In this document: piece after piece, positions 6,598-13,031 of the stretch
Layout of the letters: each line of letters opens with the position of its first letter
Position numbering within the stretch: the first letter of the stretch is position 1
From: Rubrivivax sp.
Lineage (GTDB): Bacteria; Pseudomonadota; Gammaproteobacteria; Burkholderiales; Burkholderiaceae_C
Assembly: GCA_020851615.1 (NCBI GenBank)
Contig: JADZCL010000213.1
Location: 1 to 13,031, forward strand
Length of the DNA: 13,031 bases
Direction of reading: 5' to 3'
Position numbers and translations under genes: made by a program
Notes under the pieces: model-generated
The model's database searches: none
The model's input: the letters and a program-made list of their open reading frames with translations, nothing else
Told to the model about the DNA's origin: nothing

Positions 6598-8901
6598 TCA
6601 GCGGTCGTCGGCGTTGGCGTCGACGACCACCAGCGCGGTCAGGTTGACGAGCCGGCGCACCGTGGCCGAAGGCGTCAGCACATGCACCGGCTTGGCGGCC
6701 CCCAGCAGCACCGGCCCGATGGCGATGCCGCCACCCGCGGCGGTCTTCAACAGGTTGTAGGCGATGTTGGCGGCGTCGATGTCGGGCAGCACGAGCAGGT
6801 TGGCAGCACCTTGCAGCGTGCTGCGGGGCATCAGCGCGTGGCGCGCGGCGGCGTCGAGCGCGACGTCACCGTGCATCTCGCCGTCCACCTCCAGCCAGGG
6901 CGCCTGCTCGCGCAGCAGGGCCAGCGTGCGCCGCATCTTGACGGCGCTGGGCGCATCACTGGTGCCGAAGTTGCTGTGCGACAGCAGCGCCGCCTTGGGC
7001 TCGAAGCCCAGGCGCATCATCTCCTGGGCGGCCATCACGGTGATCTCGGCCAGTTCCTCGGCGCTGGGGTCGACGTTGACGTGGGTGTCAACCAGGAACA
7101 CCTGCCGCCCCGGCAGCATCAGGCCGTTCATGCACGCATAAGCGGGCACGCGCTGCCCGGCGCGCCTGCCGATCACGAGGTCGACATAGTGCAGGTGTGC
7201 CGCCGTGGTGCCCCAGGTGCCGCAGAGCATGCCGTCGACCTCGCCCTTGTGCAGCAGCATGCAGGCGATCAGCGTCAGGCGGCGGCGCATCTCGATCTTG
7301 GCCATCTGCACCGATACGCCGCGGCGCTCGGTCAGGCGGTGGTAGGTCTGCCAGAAGTCGCGGTAGCGCGGATCGTCCTCGACATTCACGACGTCGTAGT
7401 CGCGCCCCTGGCGCAGGCGCAGCCCGAAGCGCTCGATGCGCTTGGCGATCACCGCCGGGCGGCCGATCAGTGTCGGGCGCGCCAGGCCCTCGTCGCAGAC
7501 CACCTGGGCCGCGCGCAGAACGCGCTCCTCCTCGCCCTCGGCGTAGGCCACGCGGCGGCGCTGTCCCTTGCGCGCGAGCTGGAAGATCGGCTTCATCGTC
7601 GCACCCGAGGCGTAGACGAAGCTCTGCAGCTTGTTGCGGTACTCGTCGAGGTCGGCAATCGGGCGCAGCGCCACCCCCGAATCGGCAGCGGCCTGCGCCA
7701 CCGCCGGCGCGATGCGCATCATCAGCCGCGGGTCGAAAGGCTTGGGGATCAGGTACTCGGCGCCGAAGGACAACTGCTCGCCGGCATAGGCCGCGGCAAC
7801 GGCCGAGTGGATCTCCGCACGTGCCAGGTCGGCGATGGCGTGCACGGCGGCGATCTTCATCGCGTCGGTCACCGTCGTTGCCCCACAGTCCAGCGCGCCG
7901 CGGAAGATGTAGGGAAAGCACAGGACGTTGTTGACCTGGTTGGGGTAGTCGGTGCGCCCGGTGGCGATGATGGCGTCGGCCCGCACGGCCTGCGCCTCCT
8001 CGGGCATGATCTCCGGCGTCGGGTTGGCGAGCGCGAAGATGATCGGCTGTGCGGCCATGCGCACCACCATCGGTGGCTTGAGCACGCCCCCGGCGGACAG
8101 GCCGAGGAAGACGTCGGCGCCCTCGATGACTTCGGCCAGCGTGCGCAGCGCGGTGGGCTGGGCGAAAAAGGCCTTGTCCTCGTCCATCAGCTCGGTGCGG
8201 CCTGCGTAGACCACCCCGGCCAGATCGGTGACCCAGATGTTCTCGCGCCGCACACCCAGTCGCACGAGCAAGCCCAGGCAGGCCAGCGCCGCAGCGCCGG
8301 CCCCGCTGGCGACGACCTTGATGGCGGCGACGTCCTTGCCCACCACCTGCAGGGCATTGAGCAAGGCCGCGCCGACGACGATCGCGGTGCCATGCTGGTC
8401 GTCGTGGAAGACCGGGATCTTCATGCGCTCGCGCAGGCGGCGCTCGACGATGAAGCAGTCGGGCGCCTTGATGTCCTCGAGATTGATGCCACCAAAGGTG
8501 GGCTCGAGCGCGGCGATGATCTCGATCAGGCGCTCGGGGTCGCGCTCGGCGAGCTCGATGTCGAAGACGTCGATGCCGGCGAACTTCTTGAAGAGCACGC
8601 CCTTGCCCTCCATCACCGGCTTGGAGGCCAGCGGGCCGATGTCGCCCAGGCCCAGCACCGCAGTCCCGTTGGTCACGACCGCGACCAGATTGCCGCGGCT
8701 GGTGTAGCGGAAGGCGTTGACCGGATCGGCAACGATCTCCTCGCAGGCCGCGGCCACGCCGGGCGAATAGGCCAGCGCCAGATCGCGCTGGTTGATCAGG
8801 CCCTTGGTGGCGGTGACGGCGATCTTGCCCGGGCGCGGGAACTCGTGGTACTCCAGTGCTGCGCGGCGCAGTTCAGCGCGCTTTTCCTCGTCATTGGGCA
8901 T
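6598..8901 (-). CDS. maeB: NADP-dependent malic enzyme, hybrid type with C-terminal phosphotransacetylase-like domain
   Basis: MaeB oxidatively decarboxylates malate to pyruvate with reduction of NADP, linking the citric acid cycle to pyruvate and NADPH supply. The 767-residue protein matches the long hybrid class (E. coli MaeB has 759). The malic domain covers about 1-160: [13 protein letters not shown] with Tyr45, [30 protein letters not shown] with Lys100, metal ligands near [12 protein letters not shown] and [10 protein letters not shown] Rossmann domain follows ([15 protein letters not shown] at about 197-211). From about residue 430 there is a phosphate acetyl/butyryltransferase-like domain ([17 protein letters not shown]), in this class regulatory rather than catalytic. 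I prefer ATG 8899-8901: GGAG lies 6 nt upstream of it. The in-frame ATG at 8905-8907 directly abuts that GGAG and is a poor start. A TAGAAT -10-like hexamer lies at 8926-8931. The gene is divergent from thiL. Confidence 0.95.
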   Translation of the reverse strand: MPNDEEKRAELRRAALEYHEFPRPGKIAVTATKGLINQRDLALAYSPGVAAACEEIVADPVNAFRYTSRGNLVAVVTNGTAVLGLGDIGPLASKPVMEGKGVLFKKFAGIDVFDIELAERDPERLIEIIAALEPTFGGINLEDIKAPDCFIVERRLRERMKIPVFHDDQHGTAIVVGAALLNALQVVGKDVAAIKVVASGAGAAALACLGLLVRLGVRRENIWVTDLAGVVYAGRTELMDEDKAFFAQPTALRTLAEVIEGADVFLGLSAGGVLKPPMVVRMAAQPIIFALANPTPEIMPEEAQAVRADAIIATGRTDYPNQVNNVLCFPYIFRGALDCGATTVTDAMKIAAVHAIADLARAEIHSAVAAAYAGEQLSFGAEYLIPKPFDPRLMMRIAPAVAQAAADSGVALRPIADLDEYRNKLQSFVYASGATMKPIFQLARKGQRRRVAYAEGEEERVLRAAQVVCDEGLARPTLIGRPAVIAKRIERFGLRLRQGRDYDVVNVEDDPRYRDFWQTYHRLTERRGVSVQMAKIEMRRRLTLIACMLLHKGEVDGMLCGTWGTTAAHLHYVDLVIGRRAGQRVPAYACMNGLMLPGRQVFLVDTHVNVDPSAEELAEITVMAAQEMMRLGFEPKAALLSHSNFGTSDAPSAVKMRRTLALLREQAPWLEVDGEMHGDVALDAAARHALMPRSTLQGAANLLVLPDIDAANIAYNLLKTAAGGGIAIGPVLLGAAKPVHVLTPSATVRRLVNLTALVVVDANADDR

Positions 8902-8925
8902 CTTCATCTCCGGGCAGGGCAGCGG

Positions 8926-8931
8926 ATTCTA
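8926..8931 (-). promoter_or_regulatory. Possible -10 hexamer of maeB
   Basis: The minus strand reads TAGAAT, five of six consensus bases, about 25 nt before the preferred maeB start. No convincing -35 sits 16-18 nt further up, so this is weak. The rest of the 8902-9027 spacer holds a GC-rich palindrome (8961-8974) and no recognisable plus-strand promoter for thiL. Confidence 0.22.
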
Positions 8932-9027
8932 TGGACGCAACGGGCCGGCATACGCTGGCGGCGGCGCGCGCCGCGGCAGGCAGAATCGCAGGCTGGCCGC
9001 AGGCAGTCGACGCGGCGCGGCGTGAAC

Positions 9028-9993
9028 ATGACAAGCACGGCCATGGGCGAATTCGATCTGATCGAGCGCTACTTCGTACGCCCGACGCCGCGCGCGGTGC
9101 TCGGGCCCGGAGACGATTGCGCGCTCTTGGCCCTGCCACCGGGCCAGCAGCTGGCGGTGTCCTGCGACCTGCTGCTGCAGGGCCGGCACTTCCTGGCCAC
9201 GGTACCGCCCGAGCGGCTGGGGCACAAGGCGCTGGCGGTGAACCTGAGCGACCTCGCTGCCTGCGGCGCCCAGCCGCTGGCGTTCACGCTGGCGCTGTCG
9301 CTGCCGCACGCGGACGAGTCCTTCATCGCGCCGCTGGCACGCGGCCTGTTGGCACTCGCCGACGCGCATGGCATCGAGCTCGTCGGCGGCGACACCACCG
9401 CTGGGCCGCTCAGCCTGTGCGTGACGGTGCTGGGCCAGGTGCCCGTGGGCGGCGCCTTGCTGCGCAGCGGTGCACAGCCCGGCGACCTGCTCTGGGTCAG
9501 CGGCAGCCTGGGCGATGCGCGACTGGCGCTGGAGGTCTTTCGTGGTCGCGTGGCGCTGCCAGCGGCCGACTTCGAATCGGTACGCCTGGCGATGGAATGC
9601 CCAACACCGCGCGTGGCGCTGGGGCTGTCGCTGCGGGAGCTGGCCACGAGCGCGATCGACCTCAGCGACGGACTGCTCGGCGACCTCGGCCACATCCTGC
9701 GGCGCTCCCGGGTCGGTGCATTGCTGCAGCACGCGGCGCTGCCACACAGCGCGACGCTGGCCGCGCAGCCGCCGGCGCTGCGCGACGAATGCCTGCTGCG
9801 CGGCGGCGACGACTACGAGCTGCTCTTCACCGCCCCGCCCGCACGCAGCGAGGCCGTGCGCGCCGCCGCGGCCGCAGCGGGCACGCCGGTGACCGCCATC
9901 GGCACCATCACCGCCGCCACCGGCCTCGTCATGGTCGACGCCCACGGGCGCGAGCAGCCGCTTGCCGCGCGGGGCTACGACCACTTCGCGTGA
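9028..9993 (+). CDS. thiL: Thiamine-monophosphate kinase
   Basis: ThiL uses ATP to phosphorylate thiamine monophosphate to thiamine diphosphate, the last step of cofactor synthesis. The 321-residue product shows the family order: GEFDLIERYF near the N-terminus, GPGDDCALL (Asp29-Asp30), a VSCDLLLQGRHF segment where family members usually have Thr-Asp, NLSDLAACGAQPLAFTLALS, VGGDTTAGPLSL, IDLSDGLLGDLGHIL and LRGGDDYELLF. These aspartates bind Mg-ATP and substrate in PurM-like kinases. Starts are possible at GTG 9022, ATG 9028 and ATG 9043; all lie before the conserved GEFDLIERYF and none has a good Shine-Dalgarno, so 9028 is a compromise. pgpA begins 7 nt after its stop. The frame stays open far upstream, across the antisense of maeB, but that part is not coding. 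Confidence 0.95.
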   Translation: MTSTAMGEFDLIERYFVRPTPRAVLGPGDDCALLALPPGQQLAVSCDLLLQGRHFLATVPPERLGHKALAVNLSDLAACGAQPLAFTLALSLPHADESFIAPLARGLLALADAHGIELVGGDTTAGPLSLCVTVLGQVPVGGALLRSGAQPGDLLWVSGSLGDARLALEVFRGRVALPAADFESVRLAMECPTPRVALGLSLRELATSAIDLSDGLLGDLGHILRRSRVGALLQHAALPHSATLAAQPPALRDECLLRGGDDYELLFTAPPARSEAVRAAAAAAGTPVTAIGTITAATGLVMVDAHGREQPLAARGYDHFA

Positions 9994-10000
9994 ACGGCTG

Positions 10001-10591
10001 ATGATGGCTGGCCCACCGCCCACCTCACCGCCCGGATCCCCGCCGGCACCACCGGCCGCGCCGCGACACGCGGACTGGCGCTTCCTGCTGGCGCATCCGG
10101 CGCACCTTGTCGCACTGGGCTTTGGCAGCGGCCTGGCACCACGCGCACCAGGCACAGCCGGCACGCTGTGGGCCTGGCTCGTGTTCGCAGGGCTGCAGGA
10201 CCTGCTCGGGCCCGCCGGCTGGGCGGGCGTGATCGCCGTGTCGGCGCCGCTGGGCTGGTGGGCCTGCACGCGCACGGCGCAGCGCCTGGGCGTAGCCGAT
10301 CCCGGTGCGGTGGTCTGGGACGAGGTGCTCGCCTTCTGGATCGTGCTCTGGCTGCTGATGCCCGCGTCGGTGTGGGCACAACTCGCAGCCTTTGTACTCT
10401 TTCGCTTCTTCGACGCCGCCAAGCCCGGGCCGGTGGGCTGGGTCGACCGGCGCTTCAAGCTGCGCCCGGGGCAAGCGATCGGCTGGACCCAGGGCGCCGG
10501 CATCCTGCTCGACGACCTGGTCGCCGCGGCCGGCACGCTGCTGGCGATGTGGGCGCTGGCCTGGCTCATGCCCGCCATGGGGATCCTGTGA
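10001..10591 (+). CDS. pgpA: Phosphatidylglycerophosphatase A
   Basis: PgpA removes the phosphate from phosphatidylglycerol phosphate at the inner membrane to give phosphatidylglycerol. The 196-residue protein carries the family signatures LGFGSGLAPRAPGTAGTL (about 39-56), DPGAVVWDEVLAFWI (from Asp100), FRFFDAAKPGPVGWVDRRF and GILLDDLVAA. Several hydrophobic stretches fit an integral membrane protein. The first 20 or so residues are a Pro/Ala-rich tail before the conserved core, longer than I expect for the family and probably disordered in the cytoplasm. The start is ATG 10001, 7 nt after thiL; ATG 10004 is an equal choice. The stop TGA overlaps the next ATG by one base. thiL-pgpA-cinA is a familiar order in betaproteobacteria, although the enzymes belong to unrelated pathways. 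Confidence 0.94.
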   Translation: MMAGPPPTSPPGSPPAPPAAPRHADWRFLLAHPAHLVALGFGSGLAPRAPGTAGTLWAWLVFAGLQDLLGPAGWAGVIAVSAPLGWWACTRTAQRLGVADPGAVVWDEVLAFWIVLWLLMPASVWAQLAAFVLFRFFDAAKPGPVGWVDRRFKLRPGQAIGWTQGAGILLDDLVAAAGTLLAMWALAWLMPAMGIL

Positions 10592-11076
10592 TGGCGCCCG
10601 AGGACCTGGCCCTGGTGCAGGCGCTGGCGCGTGCGCTGCGCGCGCAGGGCCTGCGCATGGCCACCGCTGAAAGCTGCACCGGCGGCCTGATCGCGGCCGC
10701 CTGCACGGCACTGGCCGGCTCCAGCGACTGGTTCGAGCGCGGCTTCGTCACCTACAGCAATGCGGCCAAAGGCGAACTCCTGGGCGTGCCGGCCGCCTTG
10801 CTGCAAGTGCATGGCGCAGTCAGTGAGCCGGTTGCGCGGGCGATGGCCGAAGGCGCGCTGGCGCGCGCCCCGGTGCAGCGCGCCGTCGCGGTGACAGGCA
10901 TTGCCGGCCCGGGCGGCGCCGTGCCGGGCAAGCCGGTGGGCACTGTCTGGATGGCGCTTGCACGCCCCGATGGCCCGACACAGGCCACCCACCTGCACCT
11001 GGAGGGCGACCGGGCCGCGGTGCGCCAGGCCACGGTGCGTGCCGCCCTGCAGATGCTCTTGCAGAGCCTGGGCTGA
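10591..11076 (+). CDS. pncC: Nicotinamide-nucleotide amidohydrolase (CinA C-terminal domain family)
   Basis: PncC deamidates nicotinamide mononucleotide to nicotinate mononucleotide and so recycles NMN into NAD. The 161-residue protein corresponds to the stand-alone C-terminal CinA domain; the N-terminal MoCF-like half of full CinA is missing, which is normal for this class. Key motifs: TAESCTGGLIAAACT with the presumed nucleophile Ser28, RGFVTYSNAAKGELLGVP with Tyr55 and Lys60, HGAVSEPVARAMAEGAL and AVTGIAGPGGAVPGKPVGTVW. ATG 10591 shares its A with the pgpA stop (TGATG), and a GGGGA sits 7 nt upstream, inside pgpA, pointing to translational coupling. In many Burkholderia relatives pyrF follows; here the next gene is convergent. 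The 40-nt gap to it holds no clear intrinsic terminator. It is often annotated cinA. Confidence 0.94.
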   Translation: MAPEDLALVQALARALRAQGLRMATAESCTGGLIAAACTALAGSSDWFERGFVTYSNAAKGELLGVPAALLQVHGAVSEPVARAMAEGALARAPVQRAVAVTGIAGPGGAVPGKPVGTVWMALARPDGPTQATHLHLEGDRAAVRQATVRAALQMLLQSLG

Positions 11077-11116
11077 ACGACGCGCCTGCTCAAGGGCACG
11101 TCGGTGATGCACCGGC

Positions 11117-12853
11117 TCAGGGTGCGGGAGATGCGCGCCCACCCGTACGAGCAGTGCTGCGCTGGACCAGCCAGGCCTCGAATGCCGTGGTCGTCATCGG
11201 CTCGCCGTGCAGGTGGCCCTGCTGCAGCGCACAGCCCTGCGCCAGCAGCCACTGCCGCTGCTCCGGCGTCTCGACGCCCTCGGCCAGCACCTCGATCCCC
11301 AACGCCGCGGCCATCGCCAGCATGGCGCGTGCAAGCGCGCAGTCCTCGACATCCTGCGGCAGGCCACCGACCAGGCTGCAGTCGATCTTCAGCCGCTGCG
11401 GCCTGAGCGTACGCAGGTGCGACAAGGACGAGTAGCCGACGCCGAAGTCGTCCACCGTCAGCGCCAGGCCCAGCATGCGCCAGCGCGAGAGGGCCCGCGC
11501 CACGCCTTCGGGGTCGTGCAGGAAGGCGTCCTCGGTGATTTCAAGCTCGATCATGGTCGGGCTCAGCACATGGCGTTCGAGGGCATCGCGCAGCGCCTCG
11601 GGCAAGGCTGGGTTGCGTGCCTGCTGCAGCGACAGGTTGACCGCCACGCGCCCGGGCAGCAGACCCACGCCCAGCCAGCGGGCAAGGTCCCCGCAGGCCG
11701 CATCCAGCACCCAGGCGTCGATGGCCGACATGAGCCGGCAGCGCCGCGCGGTCTCCAGGAACGCGGCTGGACTGAGCAGCCCGCGCCGTGGGTGGCGCCA
11801 GCGCAGCAGCGCCTCGCAGCCGACCAGGCGCTCGCTGCGCACATCGAGCATCGGCTGGTAGAAGAGCTCGAACTCACCCCGCTCGAGCGCACGCTGCAGC
11901 TCGCGCTCGGCACCCAGGCGCTCGTGCAGCGCCTCGTCCAGCGCCGGCTGGTAGAAGCTGTGCAGGCCCTGGCCGAGTTCGCGGCTGCGCGCCAGCGCCA
12001 GCGAACTGGCTCGCGCCAGGCCTTCGAAATCACCTCCATCGGACGGATACATCGCGATGCCCGTGCCCGCGTGAACCCGCACCGAGCGCCCGCTGCGCGG
12101 CAGTTGCAGCGGCGCCTGCGCCGTGTGCAGCAGGCGTTCGGCCGCCGTGGCCACGTGATCCCAGCCGGCGGGGCCGGCCAGAAGCACGAGGAACTCGTCG
12201 TCGCCGTCGCGGCAGATGAAGTCGGAGTCGCGCAGTGCAGCGGCGAGCCGGTGCGCCAGGCCGGTGACAAGCTCGTCGCCGGCGGCGTGGCCCAGGCTGT
12301 CGCGCAGGTTGCGCAGGCCGTCCAGGCCGATGCGCAGCAGCGCCAGGGCCCCGCCGCGCCGGCGCGCTGCGGCCGCTTCGTGGCCGAACAGCTCCAGCAT
12401 CAGCGCCCGGTTGGGCAGGCCGGTGAGCGCGTCGTACAGCGCGGCCTTGTGCAGGCGTGCGTGGCTGGCGCGCAGCTCGGTCTGCAAGGTCTGCACGCGC
12501 TGACGCAGGCGATCCAGCTCCTGTGCCAGCGGGGCGAAGTCGTCCCCCAGCCGCTGGGCGAGCGCGGCCACCGGCCGCAGTTCGGCCAGGCCATGCACAT
12601 GCTCGACCAGGCGCTCGAACGGTTGCACGAATCGCCGCGACAGCGCCCACAGCAGCAGCCCCGCAGTCAGCACGCCCTGCACGGCGATCATCAGCAGCAC
12701 GGCCGCACGCTGGCGTTCCGGGCTGGTGCCCAGCGCGGTGCCAAACACCGCCTCGGTCAGCAGCCACAGCAGGGCCGGCAACAGCACGCCGGCACCCACC
12801 GCCAGCAGGGCAGCGGCCTGCAGGCTGGGCGGTGGGCGGGTGGGAGCGTGCAT
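11117..12853 (-). CDS. Membrane-bound GGDEF-EAL protein; degenerate cyclase domain, probably active c-di-GMP phosphodiesterase
   Basis: EAL domains hydrolyse c-di-GMP to pGpG. From ATG 12853 the protein has 578 residues. Helices at about 11-37 and 50-71 flank a short periplasmic loop, then a HAMP-like/coiled-coil linker (75-135). The GGDEF domain (139-300) opens with LYDALTGLPNRALM, but the signature is GDDEF (217-221), the first metal Asp is Gly (IGLDG, residue 176) and the usual Asn is Arg184. It should not make c-di-GMP. The inhibitory I-site RxxD is intact (R208-D211), exactly five residues before the signature. The EAL domain (about 316-560) keeps Glu347 (CEALLRW), Asn406, Glu438, Asp468-Asp469 (DDFGVGYSSL), Lys489, Glu525 (AEGVET) and Gln545. 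An in-frame GTG at 12953-12955 would add 34 residues, but their odd Cys/His/Pro content and the squeezed divergent spacer speak against it. No sensor domain fits in the short loop. Confidence 0.9.
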   Translation of the reverse strand: MHAPTRPPPSLQAAALLAVGAGVLLPALLWLLTEAVFGTALGTSPERQRAAVLLMIAVQGVLTAGLLLWALSRRFVQPFERLVEHVHGLAELRPVAALAQRLGDDFAPLAQELDRLRQRVQTLQTELRASHARLHKAALYDALTGLPNRALMLELFGHEAAAARRRGGALALLRIGLDGLRNLRDSLGHAAGDELVTGLAHRLAAALRDSDFICRDGDDEFLVLLAGPAGWDHVATAAERLLHTAQAPLQLPRSGRSVRVHAGTGIAMYPSDGGDFEGLARASSLALARSRELGQGLHSFYQPALDEALHERLGAERELQRALERGEFELFYQPMLDVRSERLVGCEALLRWRHPRRGLLSPAAFLETARRCRLMSAIDAWVLDAACGDLARWLGVGLLPGRVAVNLSLQQARNPALPEALRDALERHVLSPTMIELEITEDAFLHDPEGVARALSRWRMLGLALTVDDFGVGYSSLSHLRTLRPQRLKIDCSLVGGLPQDVEDCALARAMLAMAAALGIEVLAEGVETPEQRQWLLAQGCALQQGHLHGEPMTTTAFEAWLVQRSTARTGGRASPAP

Positions 12854-13002
12854 CACGGGTGGGTGTGCCGGGCAGGCGTGAAACGAAAGGCATGGCCACG
12901 CAGGCGCACGCGCCAGCAACAGCCGTGAGCGGCTTTCGGCTGCAGGGCGGGGCACTTGAGCCCGCGCCGCAGCGCCGTCGTGCCAGGCGTTACGCTTGCC
13001 GC

Positions 13003-13031
13003 ATGAACATCCTCCTGTGCGGCGCCTTCGA
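13003..13031 (+). CDS. Start of a plus-strand gene, possibly an NAD(P)-binding Rossmann protein (partial)
   Basis: Only nine full codons are visible: MNILLCGAF. A short strand ending in a small residue pair (ILLCGA) is how many NAD(P)-dependent epimerase or short-chain dehydrogenase-like proteins begin, but the following glycine is not in view, so the family is a guess. The spacer to the divergent GGDEF-EAL gene (12854-13002) shows no convincing promoter or Shine-Dalgarno; a weak AGCCG/CGGCT hairpin lies at 12921-12934. Confidence 0.4.

Noticed and set aside
8961..8974. 14-bp palindrome GCGGCGCGCGCCGC between maeB and thiL
   Set aside because: Alternating G/C palindromes arise easily in DNA this GC-rich; there is no spacing to a promoter that would suggest an operator.
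6553..9027. Very long plus-strand open frame antisense to maeB that continues in frame into thiL
   Set aside because: The minus strand encodes a complete, motif-bearing MaeB. The plus frame is His/Gln/Gly/Val-rich without domains, and is a by-product of high GC. Only the part from about 9028 is real (ThiL).
10168..10590. In-frame upstream extension of pncC through pgpA
   Set aside because: The extension is Arg/Gly-rich frame shadow of PgpA; the ATG at 10591 begins exactly where CinA-domain homology starts and overlaps the pgpA stop.
11207..12928. Long plus-strand frame antisense to the GGDEF-EAL gene
   Set aside because: Gln/Arg/Ala-rich composition and no motifs; the minus strand carries an ordered GGDEF-EAL protein.
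12921..12934. Small hairpin AGCCG-TGAG-CGGCT in the divergent spacer before the last gene
   Set aside because: A five-bp stem is within chance for this composition, and it is placed too far from either start to be read as a terminator or operator.

Overview
The window is very GC-rich and tightly packed, with the strong G/C third-position bias of a high-GC betaproteobacterium. The gene sets lptD-surA-rsmA and maeB / thiL-pgpA-cinA, together with the LptD and MaeB sequence types, suggest Burkholderiales, perhaps near Rubrivivax, Leptothrix or Ideonella. That placement is an inference from gene content and protein flavour, not from a marker-gene comparison. No rRNA, tRNA, CRISPR array, transposase or integrase was seen. 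Apart from a short tract at 5304-5552, the DNA looks like ordinary chromosome.

Layout: (1) 1-728, minus: a lipoprotein with a transglutaminase-like Cys/His/Asp fold and a TPR-like end, cut by the left edge. (2) 846-5303, plus: the envelope/ribosome operon lptD, surA, rsmA. The lptD stop overlaps the surA start, and pdxA, which often lies between surA and rsmA, is missing. (3) 5304-5574: a 27-bp imperfect tandem repeat starting in the end of rsmA, a short uncertain minus-strand reading frame, and a perfect 12-bp stem-loop overlapping the barstar stop codon. (4) 5553-6415, minus: a secreted barnase/RNase Sa-type ribonuclease followed by its barstar-type inhibitor, with a candidate promoter. (5) 6481-8901, minus: a candidate terminator and the hybrid malic enzyme maeB. 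(6) 9028-11076, plus: thiL, pgpA and pncC (cinA C-terminal type), nearly touching. (7) 11117-12853, minus: a membrane protein with a degenerate GGDEF domain (I-site kept) and an apparently intact EAL domain. (8) 13003 to the right edge: the first nine codons of a plus-strand gene.

How the genes work together: LptD assembles LPS in the outer membrane, and SurA is the periplasmic chaperone that delivers barrel proteins such as LptD. RsmA dimethylates 16S rRNA. The exported RNase needs the cytoplasmic barstar to protect the producer before secretion, so the two form a toxin/immunity unit. ThiL, PgpA and PncC are housekeeping enzymes of thiamine diphosphate, phosphatidylglycerol and NAD metabolism that share an operon. 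The EAL protein probably lowers c-di-GMP, possibly under feedback through its GGDEF-like domain. The most noteworthy parts are the RNase/barstar module with its repeat-bearing flank, and the degenerate GGDEF-EAL protein. I found no clearly new multi-gene system.
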